From Lachnospiraceae bacterium (lineage in GTDB: Bacteria > Bacillota > Clostridia > Lachnospirales > Lachnospiraceae): DNA of 37,561 bases. A program made the translations under genes and the position numbers. This document shows positions 16,323-24,453 of this stretch, one piece after another. The notes beneath the pieces were generated by a model. It saw only the letters and a program-made list of their open reading frames with translations, ran no database searches and was not told the DNA's origin. How positions within the stretch are numbered: the first letter of the stretch is position 1; each line of letters begins with the position of its first letter. The DNA is taken from the NCBI GenBank assembly GCA_017622505.1, contig JAGAQZ010000115.1:1-37561 (forward strand), read 5' to 3'.

Positions 16323-16366
16323 AACAAAAGAGCCTTGAATCACCCCCCTTAGAATGTGTTCAAAGC
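16323..16366 (-). terminator. Candidate intrinsic terminator after bofA
   Basis: Just after the bofA stop the minus strand can pair GCTTTGAA (plus 16359-16366) with TTCAAGGC (16332-16339), extended by G-U pairs, followed by TCTTTTGTT. The loop is long (19 bases) and the T run is imperfect, so the call is moderate. Confidence 0.45.
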
Positions 16367-16376
16367 CCCATTTTAT

Positions 16377-16664
16377 CTATATATTCCCTTGCACAAAGAA
16401 ATTCCAAAACACCAATCCATACAGCAGAAACAATCCCGGAAAACCAAGAAATCCGCACGTCAGAAACGTCACGGCATTCATTGCCACGCAGACATTCAAC
16501 CCTTTCTCCAAAAAGGCATTATTGATGAAGTAAATTGCAACGTAACAAAGCCCGATTCGCAGAAAGAAATTCACTGTATAATCGGGCCTTTTACGTCCTA
16601 TCATCAACACTATAATTAACGATATCACTGTAATAATTAACATCGGAATATTTATATTTGTCAC
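16377..16664 (-). CDS. bofA: BofA-family pro-sigma-K processing inhibitor (95 aa)
   Basis: In Bacillus, BofA is a membrane protein in the outer forespore membrane that keeps the SpoIVFB protease inactive until late sporulation. This protein is small and hydrophobic with two or three membrane helices, and ends in the family hallmark GFLGFPGLFLLYGL (about residues 71-84). The start is a GTG at 16662-16664 with GAGG seven bases upstream. In Bacillus bofA follows yaaL in the recR region; here yaaL lies beside it but faces the other way and recR is absent. The presence of bofA suggests, but does not prove, that the organism sporulates. Confidence 0.85.
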   Translation of the reverse strand: MTNINIPMLIITVISLIIVLMIGRKRPDYTVNFFLRIGLCYVAIYFINNAFLEKGLNVCVAMNAVTFLTCGFLGFPGLFLLYGLVFWNFFVQGNI

Positions 16665-16885
16665 TTTACGCCTCGCACATTTCTGATTTTATCCGGCAAT
16701 ACAATCCCCGAAAATTTTTATATTCTATCTTATGTACAAACTATTTCGAAAATGATACTTCTTTTACAAATAGCTCCATTATAGATATTTCTTTTATAAT
16801 TTTTTTGCCCGTTCTATAGCTAAAATAACAAATTTTAACATCCGCTGAATAAATCCGGTTTTCCGGTCAACACTAAAAATAACCA

Positions 16886-16914
16886 AATAAAAACCGCCGG
16901 CTTTTGACCGGCGG
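16886..16914 (-). terminator. Strong intrinsic terminator facing the flagellar transcript
   Basis: A perfect 7-bp GC stem CCGCCGG/CCGGCGG (16894-16900 and 16908-16914) is followed on the minus strand by TTTTTATT. It is the first clear terminator met by transcription leaving fliS, but it lies beyond yaaL, so the flagellar transcript would run antisense through all of yaaL. It would also shield bofA from that transcript. On the plus strand there is no T run, so it should not stop plus-strand transcription. Confidence 0.75.
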
Positions 16915-16957
16915 CAGATTGGTAAAATATGTATTCTTTTATTTCAAGGAGGTCCCT

Positions 16958-17260
16958 ATGCAGATTGCTTATTGCCAATTGGATTACGAAACTACACCCG
17001 GCGAAACCGACAATGATGAACTCCTTCGTGAAGAAATCAAAAAGGCCATGATTGCACTGGAAAGCGCCTATTGCGGCTTTGACAATGCAACTGACCCTGA
17101 TTTGATTGATTGCTATATTTTTCAGGTAAATTCTGCGTTGAAACGCTATCGTTACCTGCTTTTACAAGCTGAAAAAATTCACAATCCGCCTGAAGAACCG
17201 GAACTCACTGCGCCTTCTCACAAGCTTCTGCTTCCGGAAACACCTGTAGCTTATACGTAG
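16958..17260 (+). CDS. yaaL: YaaL-like DUF2508 protein (100 aa)
   Basis: A small acidic helical protein of the DUF2508 (YaaL) family. The family core is visible: EEIKKAMIALESAYCGFDNATDPDLIDCYIFQ... (about residues 24-55), followed by a KRYRYLLLQA helix and a proline-rich tail. The role is unknown; the gene sits beside recR and bofA in many Firmicutes. A perfect AAGGAGGT ribosome site sets the start at the ATG 16958, not the earlier upstream codon in frame. Its 3' end overlaps the convergent fliS by 10 bases. Confidence 0.85.
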   Translation: MQIAYCQLDYETTPGETDNDELLREEIKKAMIALESAYCGFDNATDPDLIDCYIFQVNSALKRYRYLLLQAEKIHNPPEEPELTAPSHKLLLPETPVAYT

Positions 17261-17727
17261 AAACCTCTGGATGCGCCCTGATCCGCCATACTCTCGTTGA
17301 CGTCATTGCGTCCGTAGGTAAGGCCCGCAACCACGGTCTGGGCATTGCTCATAACCGGCGCGGAATCGTCGCCTGCGCTGATGGTGGCATAGGCTTCTTT
17401 TAAAGGTACCATTACTTTTAAGGCGTTCTCAATATGGACGCTGTCCTTACGCATTTCGCACTTCAATAATTCACGATATACATAGAGATAAAGCTGCATA
17501 AGATTCTGTGCGACTTCATATTCGAAATGCAAAGATTCCATAAGCTCATTTACGCAGCCTCTGGCTTTGTTGAGGCTTAACTTTAATGCGGCTCGGTCGC
17601 CCGCTTCAAGGTTTGACTTTGCCTCGGCTGCATAATCGAGAAACATCTCGTATAAAATTACCACAAGCTCCGTTTTATTTGCCTGGGAAATGCGAAGGGT
17701 ATATACCTGTTTCTGTTCGTTGGTCAT
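17251..17727 (-). CDS. fliS: FliS-family flagellar secretion chaperone (158 aa)
   Basis: FliS binds the C-terminal helix of flagellin in the cytoplasm and keeps it from polymerising before export. The family features are seen: the Tyr near the start (QVYTLRISQANKTELVVILYEMFLDYA, about residues 7-33), a four-helix pattern, and a mid-region ELMESLHFEYEVAQNLMQLYLYVYREL stretch. It is longer than FliS of Bacillus (about 130 residues), with a C-terminal extension of about 30. It lies 16 bases after flagellin in the same direction, the usual pairing. Confidence 0.88.
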   Translation of the reverse strand: MTNEQKQVYTLRISQANKTELVVILYEMFLDYAAEAKSNLEAGDRAALKLSLNKARGCVNELMESLHFEYEVAQNLMQLYLYVYRELLKCEMRKDSVHIENALKVMVPLKEAYATISAGDDSAPVMSNAQTVVAGLTYGRNDVNESMADQGASRGFYV

Positions 17728-17743
17728 ACTGCTTCCCCCTTAA

Positions 17744-18853
17744 TTACTGCAATAACTGTAAAACCTGCTGAGGTCTTTCGTTTGCCTGGGCAAGCATGGA
17801 AGTACCTGCCTGGGAAAGCACCTGCTGATTGGTATATTCGGTCATTTCGCCTGCCATATCCACGTCCATAATACGTGAATAAGAAGCGGTCATATTTTCA
17901 TGAGTAACATCGAGGCTTTCGCCTGTAGATTCCAAACGGTTCTGGTATGCACCAAGTCTGGAACGGGCTGCAGAAACATAATTAATTGCTTCTGCAATTT
18001 TATCAATGGCTTCCTTCGCATCTGCTTCTGTTGCAATTGAAGTATCTTCAATACCCATAAGCTCCAGGCTCATAGTGGGGATACGCATTTCAAGAACCTG
18101 GCCTTCCTCGGTTCCGATCTGCATACGCATTGCGCCGATGCCTGTCATATCAAGGTTGACATTGGCTGCGCTACCTGCCACTTTCAACTTCACTTCAAAA
18201 TCATTTGCTGCCTTAATGGTAACAAGATCGCCATCAGCTTCCCACTGTGCATCTGCAGGGAATGCATTTTTGCTTCCGTCCATCAATAACTGCAAATCGG
18301 TTACTAAAGGATTGCCGTCTGCGTCCGTGCCCAAAGTAACGGAGGAAACCGTAAAATCTTTGATATCCACTTCATCTGAATAATAAGCCACTGATACATT
18401 GGCATCGCTTGAGTAACCTTTTAAATCAAAACCGCCATCCAAAAGGGGACGTCCGTTAAATTCGGTATCCTTGGCAATTCGTGTAATTTCTTCTTTTAAC
18501 TGCTTTACTTCCGCGTCAAGCATTTCTCTGTCTGCGTCAGATTTGGTGCCGTTAGCGGCGTCAATTGCGAGTTCGCTCATACGCTGAAGCATTGCATGAA
18601 TTTCGTTCATTGCGCCTTCTGCAGTTTCTACGATGGAGATTGCATCGCTGGCATTGTCACCTGCAATGGAAAGTCCCTTAATCTGGGAATTCATTCTCTT
18701 TGCAATTGCTACGCCCGCAGGGTTATCTTTCGCATGATTAATCTTTAAACCGGAAGACAAACGCTCCAAAGACTGTGATAACTTGGTATCTGTTCTGTGT
18801 AATGCGTTCTGCGCTGTAATTGCTGAAATATTCTGTGAAACTCTTAAACTCAT
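17744..18853 (-). CDS. hag: Flagellin (369 aa)
   Basis: The filament subunit, exported through the flagellar type III apparatus. The conserved N-terminal D0/D1 region (SLRVSQNISAITAQNAL...LSQSLERLSSGLKINHAKDNPAGVAIAKRM) covers about residues 1-140, and the C-terminal D1/D0 helices about 275-369, ending TSMLAQANERPQQVLQLLQ. A middle part of about 130 residues forms a short variable domain. The start ATG lies nine bases after the DUF6240-like gene, so flagellin is probably carried on that transcript, perhaps with a further promoter inside it that I did not find. Confidence 0.95.
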   Translation of the reverse strand: MSLRVSQNISAITAQNALHRTDTKLSQSLERLSSGLKINHAKDNPAGVAIAKRMNSQIKGLSIAGDNASDAISIVETAEGAMNEIHAMLQRMSELAIDAANGTKSDADREMLDAEVKQLKEEITRIAKDTEFNGRPLLDGGFDLKGYSSDANVSVAYYSDEVDIKDFTVSSVTLGTDADGNPLVTDLQLLMDGSKNAFPADAQWEADGDLVTIKAANDFEVKLKVAGSAANVNLDMTGIGAMRMQIGTEEGQVLEMRIPTMSLELMGIEDTSIATEADAKEAIDKIAEAINYVSAARSRLGAYQNRLESTGESLDVTHENMTASYSRIMDVDMAGEMTEYTNQQVLSQAGTSMLAQANERPQQVLQLLQ

Positions 18854-18862
18854 ATCGTCACC

Positions 18863-21800
18863 TTACCTTTCTGTATCCTGCATACTCATAATAAATAATT
18901 TAGCCGTTTCATATAAGTCTCTGGTCGAACCGCCGTCTTCGACACTTCTGTCGTGTCTACGATACAAAAAGGTTCCGTCCAGTTTCTCACTGTAGAGATA
19001 TCTGATATCGCCTGCTTCTTTGCCCGCTTCCGAAAGCTTTGCTTCAAATCTTCCATCCGCCTTAAGGGCCTCCATGCCCTCTTCACTGTCGCATGCGATG
19101 TAGCCCTGTACCTTCTCCTCCGTGAGTCTGAACTGTGCTACGATATTACCATATTTTTCTGTGGAAAGAGTTGCCATGACATTGCCGTCACTTTCACCCT
19201 TATGAACAATTTTAACACGGATTCCCTGAAGCTTACCGCCGATATATGCGGGGATTTCGTAATTTTCTTCCCTCATCAGGTTACCGTTGAAAGAAAGCTG
19301 TTTAAAAGCACTTGTCATAGACTTAATATCAAGTCTGCCGGCCTCGTCGCTCATCATACTTTCTTCCAGAAGATTCTCCGCCTGCTTCAAAAGCTTGCCG
19401 TATGATTCCTGCACACTTTCCTGGTCCGTAAAAGCTTCCTGCAAGCCGAACACCGCTTCTTCCAATGCACTGAGTTCGCCGTCGCTAATCGGTGCCTCCT
19501 GCGCCGATGCCAAATTGCCTTCCTCGGAATCCTTACGACTTCCTGCGTTGCTTCTTCGTCCGCTCTCTGCCGCATTTGCGAATACGCTCCACGCATTCTG
19601 CTGTGCATCAGGGGCTTCCAAAAGCGTCTGCATCGACTGTATGTGATCAGGCGTTACGTCCTGTTCGTAATACATCAGCTCTTCTACCGCTTCCGCATAA
19701 TCACCTGATAAAACATTCCTGAACTCGCTTAAATCTTCTGCCATCGCTTCTGCATTGATATCATCTGTTCCAACCACCGCGTTTTCAAATCCTTTTAAAA
19801 TCTGGTTGCTGATGTTGAATTCATAGCCTGCTGCCTTCACCGCCGCACCGAAGCTTTCGTCGATGCAATAATCCATTCCGGTGCTTTTACCGCTACGCAT
19901 TGCCGATAAAAGATTCTTAAAAGTCATTTCCGAACCCTGACTTAATACGTTTCCTACCAGTGCTCCGTCGGCCTTTTCAATCTGATGTAAAAGTCGGTAG
20001 ATTCCTATGTAAGACTCCCTTTCTTCCGGTGTAATCTCGTGATTCTTCTCTAACTTGAAAAGGAATTTGCTGTACTTCTCTGCCGTCTGCTCTACGGTTG
20101 CTTCATATGTATCCAATTGATTCTCCAGCGTTGCCAAATCCGTTTCCAAAGGATTCACGCCGTCACGAATCAACTGTAATGTTGACGCAGGTGTCATTTT
20201 ATTCATAATGCGCTGTAAGCCTGCATCCGCCTCTCTGACGCTTTCGATATTGGATACCGTAATTTCCATGCTGTTATATCCTAAAATTCTAACCGCGCGT
20301 CGGTTGGTATCATTAATGTCAAAGTTCAAATCCTTAAGGATATCGTCCACATTGCTAAAAGCCTTCTTAATGGAGTCGCCCAAGTCCCTGCGCACTTCCG
20401 TGCCAAGCAATTCGTATTGTTCGCCGGCCTTGATATAATCCTGTCGCAGCGCCTCGCCCATATCGTGTACGGACGCTAACGTATGTACGCCCTCGGACTG
20501 AACCATTTTACCGATAGTACCTGCCGGCATAAATGCCAAAGTGACAAGTTTGTCATTTGTAGCCTGCCAAAGGGTTGCTTTCTGCGCCGCTTCCGTATCT
20601 TTAGGGAACAATGTCTGCTGTTTCTGCGCTTCCACTGCCTTCAAGTCTTCTACCAACTGTGAAAGCTCTGTGGTTTCAATATTGTAACCAAGCTTCATAA
20701 GCCTGTAGTTGTTCTCAACCGTCATAGCAAGTCTGGTTTCATTAAGTACTCGCATTGCCTTAACCAGCTCGGGATTCTCACTTCCCACCATCGCACCTGT
20801 GCTTGCAAGATTGCCTGCCACGCTAACCGCTTCCATAGAAGCACTTGTTGCTTCCATCGAGAGACTAACTCCGTCTTCGCTGATACTTCCTTCAATACGA
20901 ATGGATTGCATCGCTACGCGAAGTTCTTTGATGTTTAAGGACTTTCCGCCCTCTACCACAACCTTAACTGCTTCAAAGCTGAAGGATTGTACATCCTCGT
21001 AGGCTTTTACCGCTTCGGTAAGTTTGCTTTCGGAATTGCTTAAATATGCTTCCTTTGCTTCTCTTCCGTCAGCGATGGCATTGGCGATGCATTTTGCCAC
21101 GTCCTCTTCGGCCATGGGCATCGTCAAACCTTTTAAATCGTGTAAAATTCTTACATTAGTTTCATTTAATAAAATACCGCTCTTTACAAGCCACTGCGCT
21201 TCCTTCATCGTGGTTTCGTTTACGGGAAGGCCTGCATTTTCGATGGTCTTAGAAAGCCTAGCTTCCATTGCTTTCCAGTCAAAATCAGATGACTGCTTTG
21301 TCATATAACCACCGATATCATCGGCATAATAACCGCCCATATTCTCGGAAACTTCTGCACCTGAAAATCGTACTCTGTATAAATGATCAATGGTAGGGTC
21401 GATACCGTTTCGCAACAGGTAATCGCACATACCGTCTGTAATTTCCGTAATCTCGCCTGCCAATTGCATTGCCTCTGCCGCATTCTGTGCATTCGCAGCC
21501 GTCATGGGAATATCGGCTTCGCGGAAGGCTTTCTTCACTGCATTGGCTGCACTTTCGCTTCCGGTAATTTCCTGAAGCACTTCGTCAGACAAATCGTCAT
21601 TGTACCCTTCTATAATAACACCGCTTTGCGCAAGCTTTGCTTTGATTTCATCCACAACCGTAACCGTGGTCTCTACCGGAGTTTCTCCCGGTTTGTAGCC
21701 TTCTTTTACAAGTTCTTCGTAATATTCATCGGACAATGAATTTGACATTACTGTCATATAATTACGATTTGCGGTTACATCCATTGCGCCGGCATTTTTC

Positions 21801-21982
21801 ATAATATCCTGCATATTCGCGCCCTGTCCCTCATAAGCAGAGAACTCTGCGCCTTTTCCGGTAATGGACATAGCAAAATCTGTGGCCTTAATCACGCGGG
21901 AAGCGTTGTTTTCCACAGGTCTTGTATAAGTTGTATTCACTTGCATGTCTTCCTGACCGGAATTTGTATATAAATGAACCAT
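18863..21982 (-). CDS. Large DUF6240-like protein linked to flagellin (1039 aa)
   Basis: A large soluble acidic protein without signal peptide or membrane helix. It resembles DUF6240 proteins, which lie near flagellin in Lachnospiraceae; the function is unknown. At least three degenerate helical units recur (IPMTAANAQNAAEAMQLAGEIT, LPVNETTMKEAQWLVKSGI, FDINDTNRRAVRILGYNSMEIT, at about residues 160-190, 265-285 and 565-590). The C-terminal about 110 residues (IPAYIGGKLQGIRVKIVH... then YGNIVAQFRLTEEKVQGYIAC) recall the beta-rich C-terminal domain of FliK hook-length proteins; that is an inference. The ATG at 21980-21982 has GAGGTG upstream and is preferred to the earlier GTG. A sigma-28-type promoter lies just upstream. 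Confidence 0.8.
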   Translation of the reverse strand: MVHLYTNSGQEDMQVNTTYTRPVENNASRVIKATDFAMSITGKGAEFSAYEGQGANMQDIMKNAGAMDVTANRNYMTVMSNSLSDEYYEELVKEGYKPGETPVETTVTVVDEIKAKLAQSGVIIEGYNDDLSDEVLQEITGSESAANAVKKAFREADIPMTAANAQNAAEAMQLAGEITEITDGMCDYLLRNGIDPTIDHLYRVRFSGAEVSENMGGYYADDIGGYMTKQSSDFDWKAMEARLSKTIENAGLPVNETTMKEAQWLVKSGILLNETNVRILHDLKGLTMPMAEEDVAKCIANAIADGREAKEAYLSNSESKLTEAVKAYEDVQSFSFEAVKVVVEGGKSLNIKELRVAMQSIRIEGSISEDGVSLSMEATSASMEAVSVAGNLASTGAMVGSENPELVKAMRVLNETRLAMTVENNYRLMKLGYNIETTELSQLVEDLKAVEAQKQQTLFPKDTEAAQKATLWQATNDKLVTLAFMPAGTIGKMVQSEGVHTLASVHDMGEALRQDYIKAGEQYELLGTEVRRDLGDSIKKAFSNVDDILKDLNFDINDTNRRAVRILGYNSMEITVSNIESVREADAGLQRIMNKMTPASTLQLIRDGVNPLETDLATLENQLDTYEATVEQTAEKYSKFLFKLEKNHEITPEERESYIGIYRLLHQIEKADGALVGNVLSQGSEMTFKNLLSAMRSGKSTGMDYCIDESFGAAVKAAGYEFNISNQILKGFENAVVGTDDINAEAMAEDLSEFRNVLSGDYAEAVEELMYYEQDVTPDHIQSMQTLLEAPDAQQNAWSVFANAAESGRRSNAGSRKDSEEGNLASAQEAPISDGELSALEEAVFGLQEAFTDQESVQESYGKLLKQAENLLEESMMSDEAGRLDIKSMTSAFKQLSFNGNLMREENYEIPAYIGGKLQGIRVKIVHKGESDGNVMATLSTEKYGNIVAQFRLTEEKVQGYIACDSEEGMEALKADGRFEAKLSEAGKEAGDIRYLYSEKLDGTFLYRRHDRSVEDGGSTRDLYETAKLFIMSMQDTER

Positions 21983-22017
21983 GCCGCACCTCAAGTCTAA
22001 TTTTAAAGTCACTATTT

Positions 22018-22044
22018 ATTTCGGTTAAAAGCGCTAAAAATTTA
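22018..22044 (-). promoter_or_regulatory. Sigma-28 (SigD/FliA) type promoter of the flagellin group
   Basis: On the minus strand TAAA (plus 22041-22044) is followed after exactly 15 bases by ACCGAAAT (22018-22025). The consensus is TAAA-N15-GCCGATAA, so the spacing is right and the CCGA core matches. It lies about 35 bases upstream of the large flagellar gene, as expected for late flagellar genes. No vegetative promoter of similar quality was seen in 22045-22206. Confidence 0.65.
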
Positions 22045-22206
22045 ACCCCTGCCCATAATTTAAAAACTGCCCTGAAACAAGGTGACCTTTTTACGACCTT
22101 ATTTTAAGACAGTCTTTATAATTCTTATATCATATCAATTGTATTATAAAATTTTTATTTTACAGTCCGTATAATCTTCGGATAACTTCATTCTTTCTAT
22201 TATATT

Positions 22207-22812
22207 CTATCTTCCGATTATTTCGTTCAACTTCGCACTTACTTCTTCAAAATTCGTAAAATGTATTCCCTTAATTCCCACGCTTTCCGCGCCTTCTACA
22301 TTGGCAAGTCTGTCATCGATGAAAACAGTCTCTTCTGCTTTTAAATCAAACTTCTCCAAAAGACGCTCATAGATTTCTTTGTCGGGCTTGGTCATCTTTT
22401 CGTGGGAAGATACCAGCACACCGTCCACATAGGGCAGGAATGTAAAATATTGTTCCGCCGTATTGCGCCACAAACTTCTGGGATAATTCGTAAGTAAATA
22501 TGCGTTATATCCGTCGTCCTTTAACCCTTTTACCCAGTCCTTGGAATAGGGGAAGGATTCAATGGTCAAATGGATATTCTCCCAGAAAGCCCTTGCCTTG
22601 TCTTCTAAGCCGGGCAATTTATCAATCATCTGTGAAATTACGTCCTCTTCATCCATCACGCCTCGGTCTAATTCATTCCAAAAAGGGCTGTTCACCATAA
22701 CTGCCGCAATGATTTCAATCTCTTCCTCCGTGCAACCCACGCCCGCCATTACCTGACGCCATTTAAAGTCCACCAAAACCATTCCTACATCAAATACGAT
22801 ATTCTTAACCAT
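22207..22812 (-). CDS. HAD-family phosphatase, YihX-like (201 aa)
   Basis: A cytoplasmic haloacid-dehalogenase-type hydrolase. Motif I is IVFDVGMVLVDF with the nucleophile Asp8; motif II LLTN (Thr near 109); motif III Lys in EKMTKPDKEIYERLL; motif IV FIDDRLANVEGA (two Asp). The DVGMVLVDF form, with Gly where many HAD phosphatases have a second Asp, matches the YihX / HAD-IA variant 3 group, which includes sugar-phosphate phosphatases. The substrate cannot be read from the sequence. A SD AAGGAGA precedes the ATG. It follows the MATE gene by 31 bases. Confidence 0.88.
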   Translation of the reverse strand: MVKNIVFDVGMVLVDFKWRQVMAGVGCTEEEIEIIAAVMVNSPFWNELDRGVMDEEDVISQMIDKLPGLEDKARAFWENIHLTIESFPYSKDWVKGLKDDGYNAYLLTNYPRSLWRNTAEQYFTFLPYVDGVLVSSHEKMTKPDKEIYERLLEKFDLKAEETVFIDDRLANVEGAESVGIKGIHFTNFEEVSAKLNEIIGR

Positions 22813-22843
22813 TTTGTCTCCTTACGTATCATTTTTACTTAAT

Positions 22844-24241
22844 TTATTTACTGTCCCGTTCCGAAACTTTCCCAAGTCCCCGAAGGAACCACAAGCCAAA
22901 AACCATAGAAATCACCAGAGTAAAGACGTCCGCCACCGGCTGGGCAATCATAATCCCCGTAAAATCAAAGAACGCCGGCAGAATATACAACATCGGTATA
23001 AAACAAATCCCCTGTCTGCAGGATGCTACCAAAGATGCCGAGAAAGACTGTCCGCAGGCCTGTAGCAACATATTACACATAACAATCCATGCATTCAGCG
23101 GAAATGTAAGGCACTGGGCTCTCAAGGCAAACGTACCGATTTCGGCCACCAGAACATCATCGTCGCGCATCATCGCTACCAACTGCGGCGAAAAAATAAA
23201 TCCGAGAACCGCCACCAAAATGAGAAATACTAAAGACGTCTTCACGCAGAACCAGAAAGACTCTTTTACCCTTTTATAAATTTTTGCTCCGTAATTAAAA
23301 CTGCACACCGGCTGGAATCCCTGCCCGAACCCAATCAGGGCTGAATTGGCAAACATCGTAATGCGCGCCACAATAGACATTCCCGCAATGGCCGCGTCCG
23401 CGTAAAGAATCGCATCTGCACCGCTTGCATGGGCAAACGCAATATCTCTCGCCGAAGTGTTCAGAAGAATCACCGAAATGCTGGCAATTCCCTGACGACA
23501 TAACGAAGGCAGACCGCCTGCACAAATCTCCGGCAAAAGCCGGAATACAAACGGATTTCTCTTTAATGTAATCGGTATATTTCCTCCGAACCGTGTTGCT
23601 CCCAACAATAGAAGGAAACTTACGGCCTGACTGATGATGGTTGCACAGGCCGCACCCTTAATGCCCATATCAAACGTAAAAATCAACAGCGGGTCTAACG
23701 CAATATTCAACACCGCTCCGACGATAATTCCAATCATAGCAAACATCGCATTGCCCTGATAACGCATCTGATTGTTCAGTACGAAAGATGCCATCATGTA
23801 AGGACTGCCGATTAGGATAATCCGCATATAGTCAACCGCATAGGGAAGAATCGTGTCCGTAGAACCCAGGAAATACGCTAACGGCTCCACAAAAATCAGT
23901 CCGAGAATCATCAGAATCACGCCGAACACCAGACAGAAGAAAAAGCCCGCATTGGCAATCTTTGAAGCCTCTTCCCTATCTTTCTCGCCCAGCTTCCTTG
24001 CCATAAAATTACCGGCGCCGTGGCCGAACAAAAAGCCAAAGGCCTGGATAACCGCCATCAGCGAAAACACAACGCCGACTGCTGCCGTAGCGGAAGTGTT
24101 GATTTTACCTACAAAATAGGTATCCACCATATTATAAAAGGAACTGACCAACATACTGATGATGGTCGGCACCGCCAGTGAACCCACAAGCTTTGGCACC
24201 GGCTCAGTTGTCATTTTAATGTATTTTTCTTCCTGATTCAT
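22844..24241 (-). CDS. MATE-family multidrug/metabolite exporter (465 aa)
   Basis: Multidrug and toxic compound extrusion proteins use a Na+ or H+ gradient to export cationic drugs or metabolites. The protein has twelve hydrophobic segments in two similar halves, the opening PVPKLVGSLAVPTIISMLVSSFYNMVDTYFVG is characteristic of the family, and the length is normal. The subfamily is near the DinF/NorM-like group of Firmicutes; the substrate is unknown. The next gene downstream is the HAD phosphatase at 22207, likely in one transcript. Confidence 0.93.
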   Translation of the reverse strand: MNQEEKYIKMTTEPVPKLVGSLAVPTIISMLVSSFYNMVDTYFVGKINTSATAAVGVVFSLMAVIQAFGFLFGHGAGNFMARKLGEKDREEASKIANAGFFFCLVFGVILMILGLIFVEPLAYFLGSTDTILPYAVDYMRIILIGSPYMMASFVLNNQMRYQGNAMFAMIGIIVGAVLNIALDPLLIFTFDMGIKGAACATIISQAVSFLLLLGATRFGGNIPITLKRNPFVFRLLPEICAGGLPSLCRQGIASISVILLNTSARDIAFAHASGADAILYADAAIAGMSIVARITMFANSALIGFGQGFQPVCSFNYGAKIYKRVKESFWFCVKTSLVFLILVAVLGFIFSPQLVAMMRDDDVLVAEIGTFALRAQCLTFPLNAWIVMCNMLLQACGQSFSASLVASCRQGICFIPMLYILPAFFDFTGIMIAQPVADVFTLVISMVFGLWFLRGLGKVSERDSK

Positions 24242-24361
24242 ATCGTTCTCCGATGATTGTCCAATAAGGACAGCCTTTATCGCAAAGACTTTTTATTTCA
24301 ATTTTATATTTTCAACATTTTTATTATATAATTCCAGCCGGATATAAGCAATCACTTTTGT

Positions 24362-24413
24362 CTTGAACCCTAACCATCTCCGATTACTTTTATCTTAAAA
24401 CCTAAACCATCTC
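24362..24413 (+). repeat. Direct repeat upstream of the kinase-regulator operon
   Basis: CTTGAACCCTAACCATCTC (from 24362) and CTTAAAACCTAAACCATCTC (from 24394) form an imperfect direct repeat with their CCATCTC ends 33 bases apart, about three helical turns. It ends six bases before the -35 box of the promoter at 24419-24447. OmpR-family regulators bind such direct repeats, so this may be the binding site of the adjacent KdpE-like regulator. Confidence 0.5.
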
Positions 24414-24418
24414 TTAAC

Positions 24419-24447
24419 TTGTATCCGTTAAATCCTTGTACTATAAT
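24419..24447 (+). promoter_or_regulatory. Promoter of the KdpD/KdpE-like operon, possibly leaderless
   Basis: TATAAT at 24442-24447 has a weak -35 (TTGTAT, 24419-24424) exactly 17 bases upstream. The transcript would start at about 24454, which is the A of the first ATG of the kinase. No ribosome site is present before that ATG. A weak -35 beside a direct repeat fits an activator-dependent promoter. Confidence 0.5.
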
Positions 24448-24453
24448 ATAAGT

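Noticed and set aside
24436-24453. TTG start of the KdpD-like kinase
   Set aside because: It would lie inside the TATAAT promoter and has no ribosome site; the ATG at 24454 gives the normal N-terminus.
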